A stretch of DNA of 64,000 nucleotides from positions 32,989,558-33,053,557 of the forward strand of contig CM049310.1 of assembly GCA_026874595.1 (NCBI GenBank), in the 5' to 3' direction. The first letter of the stretch is position 1; each line of letters begins with the position of its first letter. Origin of the DNA: Sipunculus nudus (Eukaryota; Annelida; Sipuncula; Golfingiida; Sipunculidae). The notes beneath the pieces are model-generated. The model was given only the letters and a program-made list of their open reading frames with translations. It was not told the DNA's origin and did not search any database. The position numbers were made by a program, and so were the translations under genes. This document shows positions 44,101 to 55,809 of this stretch, piece by piece.

Positions 44101-47100
44101 CAAAAAACTAGAACTCTCTAGCTTTAAAAATGACAAAGTTAGAAAAATCAGGCCTTTTGTTTTCGAAAATCATGAGTTTTCCCCCAAAATGTGTAACCAT
44201 AGAAACAGCAGATTTCAGCAACATATATATCAGAAGAAAGGCCTTGGAATGCCGATTAAAATGAGCCATGTTTGAAGTGGCTATGACAAATAGTAATGGA
44301 GATATGAAGAAAAGAGCACTTTAGGAACTTTTGATGACCTTGACCTTGACCTTTGACCTATATTGCCCAAAAACAATAGGCTTCTTGCATTTTTGATTTT
44401 ACACAAACTGTGAAAGTTTGAAAGCGATGGGATCAAAATTGCGACCCGTAGAGACTGGACAGACAAACAAACAAACAGACAAACAGACATCCGCGACTGA
44501 CCAACCAGCTTGCGAAAATCGAAGATTTCCGGCAAGCAATAAAGTTGTGACTGTGCCTCCAACATGTATGATCATAGATGGGGCCCGGAGAGGCCGTCAC
44601 GCACCGCTGCACACGCCGGCCGCCCACCCTAAGGACCCTGCCGCCACTTGCGGCGACGGCACGTGTCTTCGTGGTTTGGCGAAAAACGGCGCGAGATTTG
44701 ACGAGACTAACAATGTGACCCCTGAATGTGACTGCGAGTGTCAGCCGCTATCCAGCGCTGCAAACCATGTGTCTGTAGCGTGAAAAATGACAGAATTATA
44801 GGCATTTCTTTGAATGGTCACGTGTTCTCGTTTCACGAGAAACGGTGCGAGATATGACGAGACTTGCGATTGAATGACTAAGAACTAGACGGATGCTGTC
44901 TAACGCCAAACACCAGACCTTTCTATCGCAAATATCAACAGAGATAGAAGCTGGAAAACTCCGAATTTTCAGATTGTCAAGTTTTACCCCAAATTTTGGT
45001 AACCATGGTAACGGCAGGACAAAGCAACGTGTGCGAAGGGATAAGCCAATGTTCCTAGTTTCAGATACGACCAAAAAAAATGGTGTCACGTTTAATATTT
45101 TTTGAGATATTGCAGAAAAATGATATGTTACAGTGTTTCATGTACCAAGCCCCCTGGTGGCTATTTCCAAAAAATGAAAAATTGGTTTCGAGATATTTCT
45201 AAATAACACAAAACATGTCATTTTCAAAGTCATAGTTTAAAAAATGCGACCTGTAAGCCATATTTAATGAAATCTCGAAAATTCTCGTTTGACGAGAAAT
45301 GGTGCGAGATTTTACGAGACTTTCACTTGTATAATAAAAAGCTTATTAAGTACTATCTGATGCAAAAAACTAGAACTCTCTAGCTTTAAAAATGACAAAG
45401 TTAGAAAAATCAGGCCTTTTGTTTTCGAAAATCATGAGTTTTCCCCCAAAATGTGTAACCATAGAAACAGCAGATTTCAGCAACATATATATCAGAAGAA
45501 AGGCCTTGGAATGCCGATTAAAATGAGCCATGTTTGAAGTGGCTATGACAAATAGTAATGGAGATATGAAGAAAAGAGCACTTTAGGAACTTTTGATGAC
45601 CTTGACCTTGACCTTTGACCTATATTGCCCAAAAACAATAGGCTTCTTGCATTTTTGATTTTACACAAACTGTGAAAGTTTGAAAGCGATGGGATCAAAA
45701 TTGCGACCCGTAGAGACTGGACAGACAAACAAACAAACAGACAAACAGACATCCGCGACTGACCAACCAGCTTGCGAAAATCGAAGATTTCCGGCAAGCA
45801 ATAAAGTTGTGACTGTGCCTCCAACATGTATGATCATAGATGGGGCCCGGAGAGGCCGTCACGCACCGCTGCACACGCCGGCCGCCCACCCTAAGGACCC
45901 TGCCGCCACTTGCGGCGACGGCACGTGTCTTCGTGGTTTGGCGAAAAACGGCGCGAGATTTGACGAGACTAACAATGTGACCCCTGAATGTGACTGCGAG
46001 TGTCAGCCGCTATCCAGCGCTGGAAACCATGTGTCTGTAGCGTGAAAAATGACAGAATTATAGGCATTTCTTTGAATGGTCACGTGTTCTCGTTTCACGA
46101 GAAACGGTGCGAGATATGACGAGACTTGCGATTGAATGACTAAGAACTAGACGGATGCTGTCTAACGCCAAACACCAGACCTTTCTATCGCAAATATCAA
46201 CAGAGATAGAAGCTGGAAAACTCCGAATTTTCAGATTGTCAAGTTTTACCCCAAATTTTGGTAACCATGGTAACGGCAGGACAAAGCAACGTGTGCGAAG
46301 GGATAAGCCAATGTTCCTAGTTTCAGATACGACCAAAAAAAATGGTGTCACGTTTAATATTTTTTGAGATATTGCAGAAAAATGATATGTTACAGTGTTT
46401 CATGTACCACGCCCCCTGGTGGCTATTTCCAAAAAATGAAAAATTGGTTTCGAGATATTTCTAAATAACACAAAACATGTCATTTTCAAAGTCATAGTTT
46501 AAAAAATGCGACCTGTAAGCCATATTTAATGAAATCTCGAAAATTCTCGTTTGACGAGAAATGGTGCGAGATTTTACGAGACTTTCACTTGTATAATAAA
46601 AAGCTTATTAAGTACTATCTGATGCAAAAAACTAGAACTCTCTAGCTTTAAAAATGACAAAGTTAGAAAAATCAGGCCTTTTGTTTTCGAAAATCATGAG
46701 TTTTCCCCCAAAATGTGTAACCATAGAAACAGCAGATTTCAGCAACATATATATCAGAAGAAAGGCCTTGGAATGCCGATTAAAATGAGCCATGTTTGAA
46801 GTGGCTATGACAAATAGTAATGGAGATATGAAGAAAAGAGCACTTTAGGAACTTTTGATGACCTTGACCTTGACCTTTGACCTATATTGCCCAAAAACAA
46901 TAGGCTTCTTGCATTTTTGATTTTACACAAACTGTGAAAGTTTGAAAGCGATGGGATCAAAATTGCGACCCGTAGAGACTGGACAGACAAACAAACAAAC
47001 AGACAAACAGACATCCGCGACTGACCAACCAGCTTGCGAAAATCGAAGATTTCCGGCAAGCAATAAAGTTGTGACTGTGCCTCCAACATGTATGATCATA

Positions 47101-50100
47101 GATGGGGCCCGGAGAGGCCGTCACGCACCGCTGCACACGCCGGCCGCCCACCCTAAGGACCCTGCCGCCACTTGCGGCGACGGCACGTGTCTTCGTGGTT
47201 TGGCGAAAAACGGCGCAAGATTTGACGAGACTAACAATGTGACCCCTGAATGTGACTGCGAGTGTCAGCCGCTATCCAGCGCTGCAAACCATGTGTCTGT
47301 AGCGTGAAAAATGACAGAATTATAGGCATTTCTTTGAATGGTCACGTGTTCTCGTTTCACGAGAAACGGTGCGAGATATGACGAGACTTGCGATTGAATG
47401 ACTAAGAACTAGACGGATGCTGTCTAACGCCAAACACCAGACCTTTCTATCGCAAATATCAACAGAGATAGAAGCTGGAAAACTCCGAATTTTCAGATTG
47501 TCAAGTTTTACCCCAAATTTTGGTAACCATGGTAACGGCAGGACAAAGCAACGTGTGCGAAGGGATAAGCCAATGTTCCTAGTTTCAGATACGACCAAAA
47601 AAAATGGTGTCACGTTTAATATTTTTTGAGATATTGCAGAAAAATGATATGTTACAGTGTTTCATGTACCACGCCCCCTGGTGGCTATTTCCAAAAAATG
47701 AAAAATTGGTTTCGAGATATTTCTAAATAACACAAAACATGTCATTTTCAAAGTCATAGTTTAAAAAATGCGACCTGTAAGCCATATTTAATGAAATCTC
47801 GAAAATTCTCGTTTGACGAGAAATGGTGCGAGATTTTACGAGACTTTCACTTGTATAATAAAAAGCTTATTAAGTACTATCTGATGCAAAAAACTAGAAC
47901 TCTCTAGCTTTAAAAATGACAAAGTTAGAAAAATCAGGCCTTTTGTTTTCGAAAATCATGAGTTTTCCCCCAAAATGTGTAACCATAGAAACAGCAGATT
48001 TCAGCAACATATATATCAGAAGAAAGGCCTTGGAATGCCGATTAAAATGAGCCATGTTTGAAGTGGCTATGACAAATAGTAATGGAGATATGAAGAAAAG
48101 AGCACTTTAGGAACTTTTGATGACCTTGACCTTGACCTTTGACCTATATTGCCCAAAAACAATAGGCTTCTTGCATTTTTGATTTTACACAAACTGTGAA
48201 AGTTTGAAAGCGATGGGATCAAAATTGCGACCCGTAGAGACTGGACAGACAAACAAACAAACAGACAAACAGACATCCGCGACTGACCAACCAGCTTGCG
48301 AAAATCGAAGATTTCCGGCAAGCAATAAAGTTGTGACTGTGCCTCCAACATGTATGATCATAGATGGGGCCCGGAGAGGCCGTCACGCACCGCTGCACAC
48401 GCCGGCCGCCCACCCTAAGGACCCTGCCGCCACTTGCGGCGACGGCACGTGTCTTCGTGGTTTGGCGAAAAACGGCGCGAGATTTGACGAGACTAACAAT
48501 GTGACCCCTGAATGTGACTGCGAGTGTCAGCCGCTATCCAGCGCTGGAAACCATGTGTCTGTAGCGTGAAAAATGACAGAATTATAGGCATTTCTTTGAA
48601 TGGTCACGTGTTCTCGTTTCACGAGAAACGGTGCGAGATATGACGAGACTTGCGATTGAATGACTAAGAACTAGACGGATGCTGTCTAACGCCAAACACC
48701 AGACCTTTCTATCGCAAATATCAACAGAGATAGAAGCTGGAAAACTCCGAATTTTCAGATTGTCAAGTTTTACCCCAAATTTTGGTAACCATGGTAACGG
48801 CAGGACAAAGCAACGTGTGCGAAGGGATAAGCCAATGTTCCTAGTTTCAGATACGACCAAAAAAAATGGTGTCACGTTTAATATTTTTTGAGATATTGCA
48901 GAAAAATGATATGTTACAGTGTTTCATGTACCACGCCCCCTGGTGGCTATTTCCAAAAAATGAAAAATTGGTTTCGAGATATTTCTAAATAACACAAAAC
49001 ATGTCATTTTCAAAGTCATAGTTTAAAAAATGCGACCTGTAAGCCATATTTAATGAAATCTCGAAAATTCTCGTTTGACGAGAAATGGTGCGAGATTTTA
49101 CGAGACTTTCACTTGTATAATAAAAAGCTTATTAAGTACTATCTGATGCAAAAGACTAGAACTCTCTAGCTTTAAAAATGACAAAGTTAGAAAAATCAGG
49201 CCTTTTGTTTTCGAAAATCATGAGTTTTCCCCCAAAATGTGTAACCATAGAAACAGCAGATTTCAGCAACATATATATCAGAAGAAAGGCCTTGGAATGC
49301 CGATTAAAATGAGCCATGTTTGAAGTGGCTATGACAAATAGTAATGGAGATATGAAGAAAAGAGCACTTTAGGAACTTTTGATGACCTTGACCTTGACCT
49401 TTGACCTATATTGCCCAAAAACAATAGGCTTCTTGCATTTTTGATTTTACACAAACTGTGAAAGTTTGAAAGCGATGGGATCAAAATTGCGACCCGTAGA
49501 GACTGGACAGACAAACAAACAAACAGACAAACAGACATCCGCGACTGACCAACCAGCTTGCGAAAATCGAAGATTTCCGGCAAGCAATAAAGTTGTGACT
49601 GTGCCTCCAACATGTATGATCATAGATGGGGCCCGGAGAGGCCGTCACGCACCGCTGCACACGCCGGCCGCCCACCCTAAGGACCCTGCCGCCACTTGCG
49701 GCGACGGCACGTGTCTTCGTGGTTTGGCGAAAAACGGCGCGAGATTTGACGAGACTAACAATGTGACCCCTGAATGTGACTGCGAGTGTCAGCCGCTATC
49801 CAGCGCTGGAAACCATGTGTCTGTAGCGTGAAAAATGACAGAATTATAGGCATTTCTTTGAATGGTCACGTGTTCTCGTTTCACGAGAAACGGTGCGAGA
49901 TATGACGAGACTTGCGATTGAATGACTAAGAACTAGACGGATGCTGTCTAACGCCAAACACCAGACCTTTCTATCGCAAATATCAACAGAGATAGAAGCT
50001 GGAAAACTCCGAATTTTCAGATTGTCAAGTTTTACCCCAAATTTTGGTAACCATGGTAACGGCAGGACAAAGCAACGTGTGCGAAGGGATAAGCCAATGT

Positions 50101-53100
50101 TCCTAGTTTCAGATACGACCAAAAAAAATGGTGTCACGTTTAATATTTTTTGAGATATTGCAGAAAAATGATATGTTACAGTGTTTCATGTACCACGCCC
50201 CCTGGTGGCTATTTCCAAAAAATGAAAAATTGGTTTCGAGATATTTCTAAATAACACAAAACATGTCATTTTCAAAGTCATAGTTTAAAAAATGCGACCT
50301 GTAAGCCATATTTAATGAAATCTCGAAAATTCTCGTTTGACGAGAAATGGTGCGAGATTTTACGAGACTTTCACTTGTATAATAAAAAGCTTATTAAGTA
50401 CTATCTGATGCAAAAAACTAGAACTCTCTAGCTTTAAAAATGACAAAGTTAGAAAAATCAGGCCTTTTGTTTTCGAAAATCATGAGTTTTCCCCCAAAAT
50501 GTGTAACCATAGAAACAGCAGATTTCAGCAACATATATATCAGAAGAAAGGCCTTGGAATGCCGATTAAAATGAGCCATGTTTGAAGTGGCTATGACAAA
50601 TAGTAATGGAGATATGAAGAAAAGAGCACTTTAGGAACTTTTGATGACCTTGACCTTGACCTTTGACCTATATTGCCCAAAAACAATAGGCTTCTTGCAT
50701 TTTTGATTTTACACAAACTGTGAAAGTTTGAAAGCGATGGGATCAAAATTGCGACCCGTAGAGACTGGACAGACAAACAAACAAACAGACAAACAGACAT
50801 CCGCGACTGACCAACCAGCTTGCGAAAATCGAAGATTTCCGGCAAGCAATAAAGTTGTGACTGTGCCTCCAACATGTATGATCATAGATGGGGCCCGGAG
50901 AGGCCGTCACGCACCGCTGCACACGCCGGCCGCCCACCCTAAGGACCCTGCCGCCACTTGCGGCGACGGCACGTGTCTTCGTGGTTTGGCGAAAAACGGC
51001 GCGAGATTTGACGAGACTAACAATGTGACCCCTGAATGTGACTGCGAGTGTCAGCCGCTATCCAGCGCTGGAAACCATGTGTCTGTAGCGTGAAAAATGA
51101 CAGAATTATAGGCATTTCTTTGAATGGTCACGTGTTCTCGTTTCACGAGAAACGGTGCGAGATATGACGAGACTTGCGATTGAATGACTAAGAACTAGAC
51201 GGATGCTGTCTAACGCCAAACACCAGACCTTTCTATCGCAAATATCAACAGAGATAGAAGCTGGAAAACTCCGAATTTTCAGATTGTCAAGTTTTACCCC
51301 AAATTTTGGTAACCATGGTAACGGCAGGACAAAGCAACGTGTGCGAAGGGATAAGCCAATGTTCCTAGTTTCAGATACGACCAAAAAAAATGGTGTCACG
51401 TTTAATATTTTTTGAGATATTGCAGAAAAATGATATGTTACAGTGTTTCATGTACCACGCCCCCTGGTGGCTATTTCCAAAAAATGAAAAATTGGTTTCG
51501 AGATATTTCTAAATAACACAAAACATGTCATTTTCAAAGTCATAGTTTAAAAAATGCGACCTGTAAGCCATATTTAATGAAATCTCGAAAATTCTCGTTT
51601 GACGAGAAATGGTGCGAGATTTTACGAGACTTTCACTTGTATAATAAAAAGCTTATTAAGTACTATCTGATGCAAAAAACTAGAACTCTCTAGCTTTAAA
51701 AATGACAAAGTTAGAAAAATCAGGCCTTTTGTTTTCGAAAATCATGAGTTTTCCCCCAAAATGTGTAACCATAGAAACAGCAGATTTCAGCAACATATAT
51801 ATCAGAAGAAAGGCCTTGGAATGCCGATTAAAATGAGCCATGTTTGAAGTGGCTATGACAAATAGTAATGGAGATATGAAGAAAAGAGCACTTTAGGAAC
51901 TTTTGATGACCTTGACCTTGACCTTTGACCTATATTGCCCAAAAACAATAGGCTTCTTGCATTTTTGATTTTACACAAACTGTGAAAGTTTGAAAGCGAT
52001 GGGATCAAAATTGCGACCCGTAGAGACTGGACAGACAAACAAACAAACAGACAAACAGACATCCGCGACTGACCAACCAGCTTGCGAAAATCGAAGATTT
52101 CCGGCAAGCAATAAAGTTGTGACTGTGCCTCCAACATGTATGATCATAGATGGGGCCCGGAGAGGCCGTCACGCACCGCTGCACACGCCGGCCGCCCACC
52201 CTAAGGACCCTGCCGCCACTTGCGGCGACGGCACGTGTCTTCGTGGTTTGGCGAAAAACGGCGCGAGATTTGACGAGACTAACAATGTGACCCCTGAATG
52301 TGACTGCGAGTGTCAGCCGCTATCCAGCGCTGCAAACCATGTGTCTGTAGCGTGAAAAATGACAGAATTATAGGCATTTCTTTGAATGGTCACGTGTTCT
52401 CGTTTCACGAGAAACGGTGCGAGATATGACGAGACTTGCGATTGAATGACTAAGAACTAGACGGATGCTGTCTAACGCCAAACACCAGACCTTTCTATCG
52501 CAAATATCAACAGAGATAGAAGCTGGAAAACTCCGAATTTTCAGATTGTCAAGTTTTACCCCAAATTTTGGTAACCATGGTAACGGCAGGACAAAGCAAC
52601 GTGTGCGAAGGGATAAGCCAATGTTCCTAGTTTCAGATACGACCAAAAAAAATGGTGTCACGTTTAATATTTTTTGAGATATTGCAGAAAAATGATATGT
52701 TACAGTGTTTCATGTACCACGCCCCCTGGTGGCTATTTCCAAAAAATGAAAAATTGGTTTCGAGATATTTCTAAATAACACAAAACATGTCATTTTCAAA
52801 GTCATAGTTTAAAAAATGCGACCTGTAAGCCATATTTAATGAAATCTCGAAAATTCTCGTTTGACGAGAAATGGTGCGAGATTTTACGAGACTTTCACTT
52901 GTATAATAAAAAGCTTATTAAGTACTATCTGATGCAAAAAACTAGAACTCTCTAGCTTTAAAAATGACAAAGTTAGAAAAATCAGGCCTTTTGTTTTCGA
53001 AAATCATGAGTTTTCCCCCAAAATGTGTAACCATAGAAACAGCAGATTTCAGCAACATATATATCAGAAGAAAGGCCTTGGAATGCCGATTAAAATGAGC

Positions 53101-53313
53101 CATGTTTGAAGTGGCTATGACAAATAGTAATGGAGATATGAAGAAAAGAGCACTTTAGGAACTTTTGATGACCTTGACCTTGACCTTTGACCTATATTGC
53201 CCAAAAACAATAGGCTTCTTGCATTTTTGATTTTACACAAACTGTGAAAGTTTGAAAGCGATGGGATCAAAATTGCGACCCGTAGAGACTGGACAGACAA
53301 ACAAACAAACAGA

Positions 53314-54770
53314 CTAGACGACCAGAGGTCGAACGCTTGCCGGAAATGGCCGGAAATAAGACAGCGAAACAAACAGGACAAACTGTCGGTTTTCTATCAA
53401 TTGAATGACTTTCAGAGCGATTGCTGGAAAGTTTTGAATGACATATATCACACAAAAGATCATGAAAGCAGACATAGCTCAAAACAGACAGATATACTGA
53501 CACACCTGAGACAACAGACTACCAGAAAAAAGTTGGGAACGTAAAGAGAAGCAAAATGAGCTATAGTTTTTGTAGGTAGAGTTTATAGTGTCGGAGGTAT
53601 GGCCAATATATGGTAGCGGCCATATCCCAAACATTAAAAAAATTCTTTTGAGAATTTAATGTAAGAAATAAGATGTTGTTCCAGTCCCAAAAGGATTCCC
53701 GCAAAACTGTGTCCTGAAAATTGCTAACTGCAAGAAGCAAGGTCCAGCAAGCAGGCGAAATTTAGGATCACTGACAAACAGACAGACATACTCAAAAAAT
53801 GACACAAGAATAAGACCAGATGACCTACTCAGATTATCGAGTAGATTCAGAAGAAGAAAATTAATCATAGTTTTCAATTGGCTACACTGCTTTTTTGAAG
53901 TTGCATTTACCCAATCTCTTCTTATACAACTGGCAGAAACCTACCATGAATTCTATTAGTGAGACGAAAGAACAAACAAGCAGGCGAATTTTAGGACAAC
54001 TGACAAACAAACAGACATACTGACAAAGGGACACAAGATGAAGACAAGATGACTTAACCAGGTTATGGGGAAGACCCAGAGGAAGAAAACAAGGTATAAT
54101 TTATGTAATTGAGGTTTCTAGTTTTGGAGATATGGCCAAATAATGATATATTGGGGATGTTCGACTGCAGCGCCCTCTAGTGGACATATCCTGAAGACGA
54201 CAAATGCGTTTCGTGATATTAGTGAATGGCATGAGATGTAATCGTTTCAAAAGGATTCCTCCAAATATCAGGCTTGTTGATTGCTTTATGTGAGATGCAA
54301 GAACCAGCAAATAGGCGAATTTGAAGATAACTGACAAACAGACAGACATACTGACAAAGTAACACAAGATGGACACCAGATGACGTTACCATGTTTTGCA
54401 GAAGGCCAAGAGAAAGAAAATAAGCTACAGTTTGTGTAATATAGGTTTACTCTTACGGAAATATGTCCAAAATCTGATTTGTTTGGATGGGTCTAGTGCA
54501 GCGCCCCCTAGCAGCCATATCCGGAAAATGAAAAATAAGTTTTGAGATATAAGTGTAAAACATAAGATGAAGGAACAAACATACGCGGGTGACGAACATG
54601 CTTGCGAAAATCGAAGATTTCCGGCAAGCAATAAAGTTAGGACTGTGCCTCCAACATGTATGATCATAGATAAGGCCGGGAAAGGCCGTCACGGACCGCT
54701 GCACACGCCGGCCGCCCACTGTAAGCACCCTGTCGCCAATTGCGGGTATGGCACGTGTCGTCGTGGTTTG
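53314..54770 (-). mobile_element. Block X', partial second copy of the HINE-like block
   Basis: It starts with the same CTAG, CGACC-AGA-GGTCG hairpin and GCTTGCCGGAAAT as block X and tracks it closely. It lacks the segment equivalent to 31,701-32,345 (about 645 bp) at a short GAAT match. It contains CTCF-like cores near 54,168 and 54,499 and the inverted end motif at 54,617-54,629. After about 140 bp of A0-like GC-rich sequence it switches abruptly to B' sequence near 54,771. Confidence 0.6.
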
Positions 54771-55154
54771 TGTCAGTTTCAAAACGATGCCTGCATATCT
54801 GTGGCCTATAGGGCATGTCACCGTGAAATCGCGAAAATCTCATTCGACGAGAAACGGTGCGAGATTTCGCAAGATTTTTGATTGGATCACCGAGAACTCA
54901 CCAAGGGCTACAAGATGCAAAAAGTTTGACCTCTCTAGCATAAAAACTGACAGAGTTAGAAGCTGAAAACTGCATATTTTGAAAATTCAAAAGTTTTACC
55001 CCAAAAATAGAGAAATCTGGCAATAGCGCACTTTGGCACCTGTGCGCAAAAATAAGCCCATGGACCCTAGTTTAAGGTGCTGTGATGGAAATGGCCCAAT
55101 GTTTAATAGTTCTGGAGGTATAGCACCAAAACAAATTTTCATGTTTTTTCATCT

Positions 55155-55172
55155 GCAACGCCCCCTGGCGGC
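55155..55172 (-). promoter_or_regulatory. CTCF-like core 1 of B' units (representative)
   Basis: CAACGCCCCCTGGCGGCC recurs every 1288 bp from here (7 copies). A second core, CAGCGCCCCCTAGCGGTT, starts near 55,987 and recurs likewise (7 copies). Equivalent pairs occur in the B units. Confidence 0.45.
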
Positions 55173-55766
55173 CATTTCCAAAATCTGAAAAAACAATTTC
55201 GAGATATTCTTATGTTACATAAAATATCTCAGAATCAGTACGATTGCTGCAAATTTGAAAAATATCACAAAATTCCATGATTTCTCCCCAAAATTGCGTA
55301 ACCATGGTAACAGCGAAAAGAGGCAATTTTGCAGTGTTGGAAGTGGCCATGCAGTGGCAAATAAAACGGGCTACAGTTTGAGTGGCTACGGTTATTTTTA
55401 ACAAAGATATGAAGGATAGACAATTTGGAGGCCTATTGATGACCTTGAATTTGACCTTTGACCGATTATGACCAAAAACAATAGGCTTCTATTCTGGACG
55501 ATCACATTACATCTGTATAAGTTTAAAGGCAATTGCAGCAAAATTGTGGCCTGTAGTGCACGGACAACTTTATATGCAAACAAACAAACAAACATACGGG
55601 ACTGATCAACATACTTGTCGAAATCTCTGATTCCGGCAAGCAATAAACTATAACGCGACAGAAATGGCAAACCGGCCGGCAAAGAGGGTCCGTAGTTACT
55701 TATTTGATACAGCGAACGCTATAATTTTTGCACTCGCGCGAAAGCGTGTCTGTCATTCATACTAAA

Positions 55767-55809
55767 ACGCGTGCATGCATGCGTGATGGCATATGTATAT
55801 GTGCATGCG
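55767..55809. other. Alternating purine-pyrimidine (Z-DNA-prone) tract of B' units (representative)
   Basis: ACGCGTGCATGCATGCGTG (55,767-55,785) and GCATATGTATATGTGCATGC plus one more G (55,789-55,809) alternate purine and pyrimidine without a break. Each B' unit repeats the pair every 1288 bp; in the B units the second tract is interrupted by one T. Confidence 0.55.

Larger units (their letters stand above)
36905..53314. repeat. Macrosatellite: 13 tandem 1262-bp A units
   Basis: The same sequence repeats every 1262 bp without length change, from 36,905 to 53,314 (13 x 1262 = 16,406). Unit n starts at 36,905 + 1262(n-1). I saw only a few substitutions: C/G at 37,189 + 1262k (G in units 3, 8, 10, 11, 12), A/G at 37,796 + 1262k (G in units 3 and 10), and private changes at 45,148 and near 47,217. 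In unit 1 the internal layout is: head hairpin 36,934-36,965, GC-rich block 37,000-37,180, hairpin near 37,254, X-box-like palindrome 37,427, CTCF-like core 37,573, double hairpin 37,700-37,738, second X-box-like site near 37,885, GGTCA cluster 38,025-38,050, microsatellite 38,147-38,172. The open frames inside are not supported as genes. Confidence 0.95.

Noticed and set aside
38108-52355. Repeated open frames of 121, 97, 94, 70 and 64 codons in every A unit as a gene family
   Set aside because: They overlap on both strands, have no recognisable domain or splice context, partly translate the CAGA/CAAA microsatellite (runs of Thr-Asn-Lys-Gln or Val-Cys-Leu-Phe) and are identical only because the DNA is.
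36905-53314. CRISPR-like array
   Set aside because: Whole 1262-bp units repeat with no alternation of short repeat and unique spacer; the context is an animal genome.
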